Shown here one piece after another: positions 1-6,970 of a stretch of DNA of 8,926 bases. Within the stretch, counting starts at the first letter, position 1, and each line of letters begins with the position of its first letter. This DNA is from Chloroflexota bacterium. GTDB lineage: Bacteria; Chloroflexota; UBA5177; JANWHV01. The stretch lies in NCBI GenBank assembly GCA_025450375.1, contig JANWHO010000206.1, forward strand, positions 1 through 8,926, written 5' to 3'. The translations under genes and the position numbers were made by a program. Below the pieces are notes generated by a model, which had not been told where the DNA came from, did not search any database, and worked only from the letters and a program-made list of their open reading frames with translations.

Positions 1-775
1 CCCAGATCCCGAATGCCCCATCGACATGCACCCAGGCGCCGGCTTGATGGGCGATCGGGATTACCTGCGCGGCGGGATCGAAGGCGCCCGTGTTGACGTT
101 CCCCGCTTGCAAGCAGAGGATCGTGGGTCCGCTGATCGGCGGCAGGACATCGGCCCGCATCCGGCCCTGATCGTCCACGGGGACGCGAATCATCCGTTCG
201 CGGCCAAAACCGGCCAAGCTGAGCGCCTTGAGCAGGCTGATATGCACTTCGTCCCCGACGATCACTGTGATCTCCGGCGCTCCGAAGAGACCGCGCGCCT
301 CGACGTCCCAGCCCTCGCGTGCCAGAAGGGCGTGGCGGGCAGCCGCCAGGGCGGTGAAGTTGGCCATCGTGGCGCCCGTAACGAAGGCGCCAGCCGTCGC
401 GGCCGGCAGTCCCAGGAGGTCCACGAGCCAACGCAGGGCGGTTGCCTCTAGGCGGCTCGCGGTCGGTGACATGGTGGTGAAGGCGACGTTCTGATCCCAG
501 GCGCCCGCCAGCCAGTTGGCGGCCAGCGCGGCGGGGAGCGAACCGCCGGTAACGAAACCAAAATAGCGCGGGCCGGCGGAGGCGACGGTGGCGGGCGACC
601 CCAGGTCGTCCAGGAGCGCGAGCACCTCGGCGGGGTTCGTGGGCTGCTGGGGGAGTGCCTGATCGAGCGCGGCCAGTCCCGCCAGCGCCTCCGCTCGCGG
701 GGCCACCGGTCGGTCGGGGAGACTGTTCAGATAGGCTGAGGCGCGTTCAGCGGTTTCCTGCAACAGATCGTGCAT
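1..775 (-). CDS. Group II pyridoxal-dependent decarboxylase family protein, 5' part (runs off the window)
   Basis: The minus-strand frame is open from ATG at 773-775 to base 1 (258 codons, no stop), so the gene continues beyond the left edge. The N-terminus (MHDLLQETAERASAYL) and the run YFGFVTGG at about residues 71-78 are typical of the aromatic amino acid/glutamate decarboxylase (group II) fold. F-V-T-G-A-T-M-A-N-F at 131-140 is the phosphate-binding region. H178 in DEVHISLLKAL is in the place of the His that stacks on PLP, and D252 in HVDGAFG is the Asp that contacts the pyridine nitrogen. The PLP lysine would lie outside the window. A purine-rich AAAAGGG lies about 10 nt before the ATG. 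It is co-directional with the 8-oxoguanine deaminase 67 nt upstream. Substrate cannot be told: relatives include amino-acid decarboxylases and proteins loosely named aminotransferases. It lacks the look of the class V ureidoglycine-glyoxylate aminotransferase that would fit the purine pathway. Confidence 0.88.
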   Translation of the reverse strand, partial: MHDLLQETAERASAYLNSLPDRPVAPRAEALAGLAALDQALPQQPTNPAEVLALLDDLGSPATVASAGPRYFGFVTGGSLPAALAANWLAGAWDQNVAFTTMSPTASRLEATALRWLVDLLGLPAATAGAFVTGATMANFTALAAARHALLAREGWDVEARGLFGAPEITVIVGDEVHISLLKALSLAGFGRERMIRVPVDDQGRMRADVLPPISGPTILCLQAGNVNTGAFDPAAQVIPIAHQAGAWVHVDGAFGIW

Positions 776-795
776 TGGTTTTAATCCCTTTTCGT

Positions 796-841
796 CATCC
801 GAAGTGAAAGATCGACCGTGGTCGTTCTTTCACTTCGGATG
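796..841. repeat. Long near-perfect hairpin between two minus-strand genes
   Basis: Two 22-nt arms (796-817 and 820-841) are inverted copies with one mismatch (T812 opposite T825). The arms begin CATCCGAAGTGAAAGA and the centre is GACC-GT-GGTC. The structure starts 1 nt past the stop codon of the 8-oxoguanine deaminase gene (843) and ends about 20 nt before the start of the decarboxylase gene. This placement suits a transcription terminator, attenuator or 3'-end stabiliser. On the minus strand it is followed by A-rich rather than U-rich sequence, so it is not a standard intrinsic terminator. Arm composition is much less GC-rich than the flanking genes, so a dispersed palindromic element is an alternative. 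Confidence 0.75.
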
Positions 842-842
842 C

Positions 843-2207
843 CTACAGTATTTCTCCCCGCGCCATGGCGCGGGCGATCTGGTTGTGGTGGCCAATCAAG
901 GCCGGCAAGTCAAGATCCAGTAACTGTCCATCGCGCACCCGTACTCTCCCATGGATAACGCTGAGGTCCACCGATGGCGGTTGGCAGAACACCAGCGCCG
1001 CTAATGGATCGTGGATCGCGCCTCCGGCCATCCCCAGGGTATCGGTTCGGAATCCAATGATGTCGGCCGCCATCCCTGGCGCCAGCATGCCAATGTCGTC
1101 TCGTCCTAAAACCTCGGCCCCGCCCCTGGTCGCCAGATAGAGCGCGTCGTGAGCGGTGAGCGCCGCTGGATCGCCCCCTACTCGCTGGAGCAGCAGGGCC
1201 TGCCGCGCCTCGGCCAGCAAGTGCGATCCGTCGTTGGAGGCCGAGCCATCCACCCCCAGTCCCACCCGCGCGCCCGCCGCCCGCATGGCCGCCAGCGGCA
1301 TGATCCCGGAGCCCAGGCGCATGTTGGAGGTGGGACAATGCGCGATCCCGGTGCGCGTGTTTCCCAGGCGCGCGCACTCATCACGCGAGGCGTGGACCGC
1401 ATGCGCGTGCCAGACGTCGCCGCCCATCCAACCCAGATCCTCCATCAGTTCGATCGGGCGCCGTCCGAACGTCTTTTGGGAAAAGCGCTCCTCGTCCAGG
1501 GTCTCGGCGGTATGGGTGTGCGAGTGGACCCCGTAGGCGCGGGCCAGGGCGATGCTCTCTCGCATCAGGTCCAGCGAGACCGAGAAGGGGGAACACGGAC
1601 CCAGCACGATCCGGGTCATCGCATAGGGCTGCGCGTCATGGTAGGTCTCGATCAAGCGCCGCGAATCCCGCAGGATCTCGTCTTCGTCCTCCACGACCTC
1701 ATCGGGTGGGAGACCTTGCTTGGACTGGCCGACCGACATCGAGCCGCGGGTGGCATGGAAGCGGAAGCCCATCTCCTCCGCCACCTCGATCTGGTCGTCC
1801 AGGCGCGCGCCTCGTGGCCAGATGTAGGTGTGATCGCTGGCCGTGGTGCAGCCGGATAGCATCAATTCGGCGATCGCCACCGCCGTGCTAACCCGGATCG
1901 CCTCGGGGGTAAGGCAAGACCAGACGGGGTACAGCGCGGTAAGCCAGTGGAAGAGATCGGCGTTCTGGGCCTGGGGCATGGCGCGGGTAAGGGTCTGGTA
2001 GAAATGGTGGTGGGTGTTGACCAGACCGGGAAGAATGACCAGGCCGGTGGCATCGATCACCTGGTCGGCGGTATCGGGTAAGCTCTGGGTGGGCCCCACT
2101 TGCGTAATAACATGGTCGGTGGCCAGGAGAGCGCCATCGGTCCAGCGCTGGTCCTGGTCGTCCATGACGGCGAGAAGGGTGGCATGTTGAATCAGCAAGG
2201 TGGCCAT
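843..2207 (-). CDS. 8-oxoguanine deaminase (amidohydrolase superfamily)
   Basis: 454 residues, the normal length for the guanine/8-oxoguanine deaminase branch of metal-dependent amidohydrolases. The expected reaction is 8-oxoguanine + water -> urate + ammonia in the cytoplasm. Metal site: N-T-H-H-H at 64-68 supplies the HxH pair (H66, H68). H230-T-H-T-A-E235 supplies the third His and the catalytic Glu. W-H-A-H at 266-269 follows, and D320 in GVDGSASND is the catalytic Asp. The stretches SDHTYIWPRGARLDD, RGSMSVGQSKQGLPPD, CSPFSVS and HDPLAALVFC are close to the 8-oxoguanine deaminase subgroup (Pseudomonas aeruginosa Pa0142 type) as remembered. GGAGAGGAG precedes the ATG by about 6 nt. It is divergent from the urate-degrading operon, whose substrate it would make. 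Other members of this branch (triazine and isocytosine hydrolases) cannot be fully excluded, but context and motifs favour 8-oxoguanine. Confidence 0.88.
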   Translation of the reverse strand: MATLLIQHATLLAVMDDQDQRWTDGALLATDHVITQVGPTQSLPDTADQVIDATGLVILPGLVNTHHHFYQTLTRAMPQAQNADLFHWLTALYPVWSCLTPEAIRVSTAVAIAELMLSGCTTASDHTYIWPRGARLDDQIEVAEEMGFRFHATRGSMSVGQSKQGLPPDEVVEDEDEILRDSRRLIETYHDAQPYAMTRIVLGPCSPFSVSLDLMRESIALARAYGVHSHTHTAETLDEERFSQKTFGRRPIELMEDLGWMGGDVWHAHAVHASRDECARLGNTRTGIAHCPTSNMRLGSGIMPLAAMRAAGARVGLGVDGSASNDGSHLLAEARQALLLQRVGGDPAALTAHDALYLATRGGAEVLGRDDIGMLAPGMAADIIGFRTDTLGMAGGAIHDPLAALVFCQPPSVDLSVIHGRVRVRDGQLLDLDLPALIGHHNQIARAMARGEIL

Positions 2208-2345
2208 GATGCGCTCCTCTCCAAGGGGATCACTCCGCGTGTTGTACCATGGTGGGCGAGGAAGCGCGGGGATGCGTCACGCGCGAGGGAATGAACCGTT
2301 CAAAGGCGAATCATTACCCAGGATTTCTCTAGAGGAGGAAATTAG

Positions 2346-2368
2346 GTAGGGGTACCCGGTGCCCCTAC
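2346..2368. repeat. GTAGGGG...CCCCTAC palindrome
   Basis: Eleven-nt arms around a single central C: the left arm is GTAGGGGTACC and the right arm is GGTGCCCCTAC. They pair throughout with one G-T wobble. Palindromes with GTAGGGG/CCCCTAC ends are, from memory, frequent dispersed intergenic repeats in Chloroflexota and some cyanobacteria, so this is more likely a REP-like unit than a dedicated operator. Only one copy is in the window, so dispersal cannot be shown here. Confidence 0.55.
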
Positions 2369-2394
2369 AACGACCGACCTGACGCAGCGTAGCG

Positions 2395-2400
2395 TATGAT
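2395..2400 (+). promoter_or_regulatory. Candidate -10 box of the urate operon
   Basis: TATGAT (5 of 6 matches to TATAAT) lies inside the palindrome CGTATGATACG. It would place transcription start near 2407, about 30 nt ahead of the preferred ATG at 2439. The spaced -35 position (about 2372-2377) reads GACCGA, a poor match, so the promoter may need an activator. Overlap of the box with a palindrome also fits a repressor site. This call rests on position and sequence only. Confidence 0.35.
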
Positions 2401-2425
2401 ACGTGGATAAGAATGAGCACTCGAT

Positions 2426-2430
2426 GGAGG
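2426..2430 (+). promoter_or_regulatory. Ribosome binding site deciding the OHCU decarboxylase start
   Basis: GGAGG with an 8-nt spacer to ATG 2439. The upstream candidate starts (GTG 2403, ATG 2424, ATG 2433) either lack a Shine-Dalgarno sequence or would sit on top of or 2 nt after this one, so 2439 is preferred. Confidence 0.65.
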
Positions 2431-2438
2431 CGATGGGC

Positions 2439-2975
2439 ATGCCAAGCGTGACCCTATCCTGGTTGAACCAGGCTGCCCAGCCCGATTTCGTGGCGGCGAT
2501 TGGCTTCGTGTTCGAGGGCTCCCCTCATTTCGCCGCCCGTGCCTGGGAATCGCGCCCTTTCGCGTCTGTCGAGCAACTCTCCGCGGCGCTGAATGAGGCA
2601 GTGGATCAGGCATCGGAAGCCGAGCACATGGCGCTCATTCGCGCTCACCCCGACCTGGCTGGGAAAGCGGCGATGGGCGGCGACCTGACCGCGGACTCGC
2701 GGCGCGAGCAATCGTCCGCCGGCCTGGACCGGCTTACCCCGGAGCAGTTCGCGGCCTTCACCCGCCTCAACGCTGCCTACCGCGACCGGTTCGGCTTCCC
2801 CTTCATTATCTGTGTCCGTGAGCACACCCGCGAGAGCATTCTCGCCAGTTTCGAGAGCCGCCTGGCCCATAATCTAGATGAGGAGCGCGCCGCCGCCCTG
2901 GCGGAAATTGGCAAAATCGCCCGGCTCCGCTTGTTCGATGCGATCCGGGCGCCCGAGGAAGAGGGTTCACGATGA
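2439..2975 (+). CDS. 2-oxo-4-hydroxy-4-carboxy-5-ureidoimidazoline (OHCU) decarboxylase
   Basis: Decarboxylates OHCU to S-allantoin, the third step from urate. With the start at 2439 the protein has 178 residues, a normal single-domain length. Signature features: H70-P-D-L-A holds the catalytic His, and E90 in RREQSSAGLD lies exactly 20 residues later, the same spacing as His67/Glu87 of the zebrafish enzyme. N-x-x-Y-R-x-R-F-G-F-P-F-I at about 111-123 and the following charged helix (R131-E-S-I-L) complete the family pattern. It is soluble and all helical, with no signal peptide. It is the first gene of the operon; its stop overlaps the urate oxidase start (ATGA, 2972-2975), implying coupled translation. 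In Bacillus subtilis this domain is the N-terminal half of PucL, fused to uricase; here the same order exists as two genes. A longer form from GTG 2403 (190 residues) is possible but less likely. Confidence 0.95.
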   Translation: MPSVTLSWLNQAAQPDFVAAIGFVFEGSPHFAARAWESRPFASVEQLSAALNEAVDQASEAEHMALIRAHPDLAGKAAMGGDLTADSRREQSSAGLDRLTPEQFAAFTRLNAAYRDRFGFPFIICVREHTRESILASFESRLAHNLDEERAAALAEIGKIARLRLFDAIRAPEEEGSR

Positions 2976-3901
2976 GCACGGTCATCCGCTATGGCAAGGG
3001 GAATATCACCTTCTACCGCACCTACGCCGCTCCGCTCCGCGGTGTATCCACGATCCCTGAATCCTCCTTTACCGGGCGCGAGAACATTCTCTTCGCCGCC
3101 GACGTGGATGTCGAGGTATTCGGGGATAACTTCCTCCCCGCTTACACCGAAGGCGACAACTCCATGGTGGTGGCCACCGACTCGATGAAGAACTTCACCA
3201 TGAGCATGGCCCTGGAATATTCCGGCTCGACCCTGGAGGGCTACCTGGCCTTTCTTGGCCGGCGCTTCCTCACCACCTATCCTCAGATGCAATCGCTCCG
3301 CCTGACCGCGCGCGAGCAGCCGTTCGCCGCCGCGTCCGTGCCGACGGATGCCGGCGGCTTCGCGGCCAGCCAGGTGTTGTTCAGCCGGCGTCACGATGAA
3401 CAGGCGTTCGCTCAACTCGAATTGGATCGGGGAGGAGAAGGGACGCGCGTCACCGCGCATCGCTGCGGACAGATCGGCCTACAATTGATCAAAGTCACCG
3501 GTAGCTCGTTCAGCCAATTCGTGCGCGACCAGCACACGACCCTCCCCGAGCGTCCTGATCGGCCGCTGTTCATCTACCTGAATGTCTACTGGCAGTATGC
3601 CCAACCGAAGGACGCGCTCGGCGACTCCCTGGAGCACTACGTGCCCGCCGAGCAAGTGCGAGATTTCGTCCAGGCAATCTTCCACCAGTTCGTCAGTAAT
3701 TCAATTCAGCATCTCCTCCACGAAATCGGCTCCCGCCTGCTGTTCCGGTTCCCCCAGCTTTCCTCCGTCTCATTCGATGCCCAAAACCGTCTCTGGGACA
3801 CGGTCGTGGTCTCCGATCAGGATCCGACGCGGAAGGTCTACTGTGACCCACGCCCTCCGTATGGGATGATCCACCTGACCCTGGGCCGGGACGCCGGATA
3901 A
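2972..3901 (+). CDS. Urate oxidase (cofactor-independent uricase)
   Basis: Oxidises urate with O2 to 5-hydroxyisourate and hydrogen peroxide. 309 residues, the usual length for the two-T-fold-domain enzyme that works as a tetramer. Visible features: N-terminal Y-G-K-G (K9 is the candidate catalytic Lys), V-V-A-T69-D70-S-M-K-N holding the Thr/Asp oxygen-activation pair, S-S-F180-S-Q-F-V-R185-D-Q-H-T-T-L for the Phe/Arg urate clamp, D-R-P-L-F-I-Y-L, and S244-I-Q246 for the Gln that binds urate. The region that carries Asn-x-His in the Aspergillus enzyme reads Q-N-R-L-W-D (271-276), with no obvious His. There is no FAD motif, so this is not the HpxO/HpyO type. GAGGAAGAGGG precedes the start, which overlaps the previous gene by 4 nt. 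The stop shares one base with the next start (TAATG). No peroxidase or catalase gene accompanies it here. Confidence 0.95.
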   Translation: MSTVIRYGKGNITFYRTYAAPLRGVSTIPESSFTGRENILFAADVDVEVFGDNFLPAYTEGDNSMVVATDSMKNFTMSMALEYSGSTLEGYLAFLGRRFLTTYPQMQSLRLTAREQPFAAASVPTDAGGFAASQVLFSRRHDEQAFAQLELDRGGEGTRVTAHRCGQIGLQLIKVTGSSFSQFVRDQHTTLPERPDRPLFIYLNVYWQYAQPKDALGDSLEHYVPAEQVRDFVQAIFHQFVSNSIQHLLHEIGSRLLFRFPQLSSVSFDAQNRLWDTVVVSDQDPTRKVYCDPRPPYGMIHLTLGRDAG

Positions 3902-4257
3902 TGGGTCGCCTGACCACGCATGTACTGGACACCGCTCAGGGGCGCCCGGCCGCCAACCTGGAGATCACCCTCTGGGGCCTGGGCGCGGATGGGGAACGGC
4001 GTCTGCTCAAGGTAGCGCGCACCAACGCCGATGGGCGCCCCAACACCCCGCTCCTGGAGGGGTTCGACTGCGCGCCTGGCCGATACGAGCTGATCTTCGC
4101 GGTGGGCGAATACTTCGCCGCGCAGGGAGTCGCCGCGGCTGATCCGCCGTTCCTGGATCAGGTGCCGGTCCGCTTCGCCATCTCCGACCCCGGCGCCCAC
4201 TATCACGTACCGCTCCTGGTCTCGCCCTGGGCCTATAGCACCTACCGGGGGAGCTAA
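3901..4257 (+). CDS. 5-hydroxyisourate hydrolase (transthyretin-like)
   Basis: Hydrolyses 5-hydroxyisourate to OHCU. 118 residues, the expected size of a bacterial transthyretin-related protein. Diagnostic residues: L-T-T-H7-V-L-D at the N-terminus, T-N-A-D-G-R46, H-Y-H102-V-P-L-L, and the C-terminal tetrapeptide Y-R-G-S that separates hydrolases from true transthyretins. It acts as a cytoplasmic tetramer with the active site at the dimer interface; there is no signal peptide. The ATG overlaps the uricase stop by one base, with only a weak GGGA upstream, so translation probably depends on coupling. Its position between uricase and the later steps fits the pathway, although the OHCU decarboxylase that follows it biochemically is the first gene of the operon. 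Confidence 0.96.
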   Translation: MGRLTTHVLDTAQGRPAANLEITLWGLGADGERRLLKVARTNADGRPNTPLLEGFDCAPGRYELIFAVGEYFAAQGVAAADPPFLDQVPVRFAISDPGAHYHVPLLVSPWAYSTYRGS

Positions 4258-5499
4258 ATGACTGACAATACCGCGGCGGACCTCGTCTTGCAACGGGCCG
4301 ATGCCCTGGCCGCGATCACCGAGGAGCCTGACCTGCTAATCCGCCGTTCGCTCACTCCGGCCATGCGCCAAGCTCAGGATCTGGTGGCGGGCTGGTTCCG
4401 CGATGCCGGGCTGGTGGTCAGGGAGGATGCCCTGGGGAATCTGACTGGCCGCCTGGACGGCGCCGATCCCAGTGCCGGGGTCTTCCTCCTGGGCTCGCAC
4501 CTGGATACGGTGCGCGACGCGGGCAAGTACGACGGCCCGCTCGGGATTCTGACCGCCCTGGCTGTTGTCGAACGACTGCGGGCCACTGGTCGCCGCTTGC
4601 CATTCGCACTGGAGATTCTGGCTTTCACCGATGAGGAGGGATTACGATTCCACACCTCCTATTTGGGCAGTTCCGCCGTGGCGGGGGTGTTCCATTCCGA
4701 GTGGCTGGTAGCCACCGATTCCCAAGGGACCAGCGTTGCGGAGGCGCTGCGTGCCTATGGTGGCGATCCCGACGCGGTAGAGAGTTGCGCCCGCATGCCG
4801 CGAGAGATCCGGGGGTACTGCGAGGTGCATATCGAGCAGGGGCCGGTGCTGGAGGCATGTGGGCTGCCGGTGGGCGTGGTTACGGGGATCGCGGGACAGG
4901 ACCGCGTTACCGTCATGTTCCTGGGGACGCCGGGCCACGCGGGTACCGTCCCCATGGCATTGCGCCATGACGCTCTCTGCGCGGCGGCGGAGTGGATCCT
5001 GGCCGTGGAGGGCCAGGCATGGGCGCCCGAAGGAGTGGTGGCCACGGTGGGCCAGGTGGACGTGCGCCCAGGGGCCAGCAATGTGATCCCCGGTGAGGTG
5101 ACCCTGAGCCTGGATCTGCGCCACCAGGACGACGAGATACGACGCCAGGCGGCGGAGGATCTCCAGCTAGAGGCAACGACGATCGGCGTGCGGCGTGGCG
5201 TGGAAGTCCACTGGCAACCGGTGCAGTCCAGCGCCGCCGTATCCTGCGATCCCGAGCTGATCGACGGGCTGGCAAGGGCGATCGCCGAGTGCGGCTATCC
5301 GCTGGTCAAGTTAGCGAGCGGGGCTGGGCACGACGCGGTGCCGTTGTCTTCCCTGACCAGGGTGGCGATGCTGTTCGTCCGCTGCGCGGGTGGGATCAGC
5401 CATAACCCGGCAGAGTCGGTAGCCGCGTCCGATGTTGCGGCGGCCATCGAGGTGCTCTATCGCTTTGTCCTCGATCAAGCTTCGGATGCGAGTGCGTGA
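4258..5499 (+). CDS. Allantoate amidohydrolase (M20 family Zn-dependent amidase)
   Basis: Probable conversion of allantoate to ureidoglycine/ureidoglycolate with release of ammonia and CO2. 413 residues, typical of the allantoate/N-carbamoyl-L-amino acid/beta-ureidopropionate amidohydrolase group. Binuclear metal ligands: G-S-H81-L-D-T-V, D92 in KYDGPLG, E127 in TDEEGLRF with E126 as general base, H191 in EVHIEQGPVLE, and H382 in GISHNPAE. G-T-P-G-H-A-G-T-V-P-M at 223-233 marks the lid/dimerisation domain, and A-S-G-A-G-H-D-A at 353-360 is a substrate-binding loop of the group. The start directly abuts the hydroxyisourate hydrolase stop (TAAATG), preceded by GGGGGAG. Sequence alone does not separate allantoate from N-carbamoyl amino acid substrates; the neighbouring allantoinase makes allantoate the best reading. 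Confidence 0.9.
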   Translation: MTDNTAADLVLQRADALAAITEEPDLLIRRSLTPAMRQAQDLVAGWFRDAGLVVREDALGNLTGRLDGADPSAGVFLLGSHLDTVRDAGKYDGPLGILTALAVVERLRATGRRLPFALEILAFTDEEGLRFHTSYLGSSAVAGVFHSEWLVATDSQGTSVAEALRAYGGDPDAVESCARMPREIRGYCEVHIEQGPVLEACGLPVGVVTGIAGQDRVTVMFLGTPGHAGTVPMALRHDALCAAAEWILAVEGQAWAPEGVVATVGQVDVRPGASNVIPGEVTLSLDLRHQDDEIRRQAAEDLQLEATTIGVRRGVEVHWQPVQSSAAVSCDPELIDGLARAIAECGYPLVKLASGAGHDAVPLSSLTRVAMLFVRCAGGISHNPAESVAASDVAAAIEVLYRFVLDQASDASA

Positions 5500-6851
5500 G
5501 CCGCTACGATCTTCTGCTGTGGGGCGGAACCCTGGTCGCGCCCGAGAGGCTATGGGTCGCCGATCTGGCGGTGGCTGACGGGCGGATCGTAGCCATCGGT
5601 CCGGATCTGGAAGGGACCGCCGATGAGAGTATCGACGCCGCCGGTCTGCATGTCTTTCCTGGAGTAATCGATGCCCACGTGCATTTCAACGAGCCGGGGA
5701 GGACCGAATGGGAAGGGTTCGCCACCGGTTCCCGCGCCCTGGCGGTGGGTGGGGGAACCCTCTTCTTCGACATGCCCCTCAACGCCCACCCGCCCACGAT
5801 CACCGTCGAGGCATTCGACCAGAAACGCGCCGCCGCCGAGGCATCCTCCATCGTGGACTTCGCGCTGTGGGGCGGACTGGTTCCCGGGAATCTAGACGAA
5901 CTGGAATCGTTGGCGGAACGGGGGGTGATTGGCTTCAAGGCGTTCATGTCCAACAGTGGGATCGACGACTTCGCCGCCGTGGACGATGACACACTGTTCG
6001 AGGGGATGCGGATTGCCTCGCGACTGGGGCGGATCGTGGCGGTCCACGCGGAGAACGACGCGATCACGTCCGGGCTGGCCCGCCGAGCGATAGCCGAAGG
6101 ACGGGTGGGGGTGCGTGACTACCTGGCATCGCGTCCGGTCGTGGCGGAACTGGAGGCGATCAACCGGGCGATTATCCTGGCGGATGAAGCCGGCTGCCCG
6201 CTGCATATCGTGCATGTGAGCAGCGGGCGCGGGGTGGCGCTGGTGGCGGAGGCGCGCGCCCGTGGCGTGGATGTAAGCTGCGAGACCTGTCCCCACTATC
6301 TGGTGCTCACCGAGGACGATGTGGAGCGATTGGGCGCGGTGGCCAAATGCGCGCCCCCTCTTCGTCCCTTGGCGGAAGTCAATGCCTTATGGGAGCATCT
6401 GCGCTCCGGAACCCTGCCCATGGTAGCATCCGATCACTCGCCCGCACCGGCCTCAATGAAGACGGGCGACGACTTTTTCCGCGTCTGGGGCGGCATCTCC
6501 GGCTGCCAGCATCTTCTCTCGCTGTTGCTGGCCGAGGGCCATGGCGACCGAGGAATCGATCTGCCCACCCTGAGCCGCCGCACGGCCGGATTCGTGGCTG
6601 AACGATTCGGACTCGCCCCTGACCGCGGAGCACTCGCGGTTGGTGCGGATGCCGGCCTCGCGCTCGTGGATTTGGCGGCGGAGTTCAGCATTACCGCCCA
6701 GGATCTTCGCTACCGGCATCCGCACAGTCCGTACGTAGGGCGCAAGGTCCGCGGGCGGGTAGCTCGTACCCTGGTCCGCGGGATCACCGTGCAGCGCGAT
6801 GGAGTCTGCATCGACCGGGCGGTGGGGCGGCTGGTGGCGCCTGCTCGGTAG
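5496..6851 (+). CDS. Allantoinase (cyclic amidohydrolase)
   Basis: Opens the hydantoin ring of allantoin to give allantoate. 451 residues, close to the 453 of Escherichia coli AllB. The metal site is complete: D-A-H61-V-H63-F-N-E-P-G-R, K148 in GFKAFMSNSG (the carbamylated Lys bridge), H184 in AVHAEND, H240 in IVHVSSG, and D313 in ASDHSP. These lie within two residues of the E. coli positions 59, 61, 146, 186, 242 and 315. S-C-E-T-C-P-H-Y-L at 261-269 and R-x-W-G-G-I-S-G at 329-336 favour allantoinase over dihydropyrimidinase/hydantoinase. The start is GTG, overlapping the previous stop by 4 nt (GTGA); no strong ribosome site is visible, so translation is probably coupled. It is the last gene of the operon, although its product is the substrate of the gene before it. 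Confidence 0.94.
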   Translation: MSRYDLLLWGGTLVAPERLWVADLAVADGRIVAIGPDLEGTADESIDAAGLHVFPGVIDAHVHFNEPGRTEWEGFATGSRALAVGGGTLFFDMPLNAHPPTITVEAFDQKRAAAEASSIVDFALWGGLVPGNLDELESLAERGVIGFKAFMSNSGIDDFAAVDDDTLFEGMRIASRLGRIVAVHAENDAITSGLARRAIAEGRVGVRDYLASRPVVAELEAINRAIILADEAGCPLHIVHVSSGRGVALVAEARARGVDVSCETCPHYLVLTEDDVERLGAVAKCAPPLRPLAEVNALWEHLRSGTLPMVASDHSPAPASMKTGDDFFRVWGGISGCQHLLSLLLAEGHGDRGIDLPTLSRRTAGFVAERFGLAPDRGALAVGADAGLALVDLAAEFSITAQDLRYRHPHSPYVGRKVRGRVARTLVRGITVQRDGVCIDRAVGRLVAPAR

Positions 6852-6864
6852 TACTGGGCATTTA

Positions 6865-6941
6865 GAATCACGGAGTCATGGAAGAGGCGGATAGCACGGA
6901 AGTGTCGTGGGCCGCACCGGCTGCGCGTGACTCCATGATTC
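6865..6941. repeat. Long imperfect hairpin made of ARTCAYGG half-units
   Basis: Arms 6865-6880 and 6926-6941 pair over 16 positions with one mismatch and one G-T wobble, enclosing 45 nt. Each arm is itself two imperfect 8-nt tandem units: AATCACGG then AGTCATGG on the left, and CGTGACTC then CATGATTC (the reverse complements) on the right. It starts 14 nt after the allantoinase stop, so it may end or protect the operon transcript. No T-run follows on the plus strand, so it is not a standard intrinsic terminator. A dispersed palindromic or MITE-like element is the other reading. Confidence 0.65.
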
Positions 6942-6970
6942 CACCCACGCCCACTACACAGGCCAATGTG

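Larger units (their letters stand above)
2208..2438. promoter_or_regulatory. Divergent control region between the 8-oxoguanine deaminase gene and the urate operon
   Basis: 231 nt separate the two divergent start codons. The region holds no convincing gene; a reading frame from GTG 2403 simply extends the OHCU decarboxylase N-terminus without a good ribosome site. It contains the inverted repeat TGAACcGTTCA at 2292-2302, ACCATGGT near 2256-2263, the 23-nt palindrome at 2346-2368 and the 11-nt palindrome CGTATgATACG at 2393-2403. Any of these could be an operator for a purine-responsive regulator, but no regulator gene is in the window. I could not pick a credible -35/-10 pair for the minus-strand gene. 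Confidence 0.5.

Noticed and set aside
26..451. Plus-strand 141-codon open frame at the left end
   Set aside because: Antisense to the PLP decarboxylase-like gene, whose frame carries the His and Asp PLP-site motifs; the plus frame is a shadow.
1149..1859. Plus-strand 236-codon open frame inside the 8-oxoguanine deaminase gene
   Set aside because: Low-complexity Arg/Gly/Ala-rich translation with no recognisable family, lying antisense to a gene with a full set of catalytic motifs; a typical high-GC shadow frame.
2403..2438. Longer OHCU decarboxylase start at GTG 2403
   Set aside because: No ribosome site upstream, it overlaps the likely promoter/-10 palindrome, and the extra 12 residues are not typical of the family; GGAGG with 8-nt spacing supports ATG 2439.
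2777..3460. Minus-strand 227-codon open frame across OHCU decarboxylase and uricase
   Set aside because: It spans the junction of two well-supported genes on the other strand and has no family signature.
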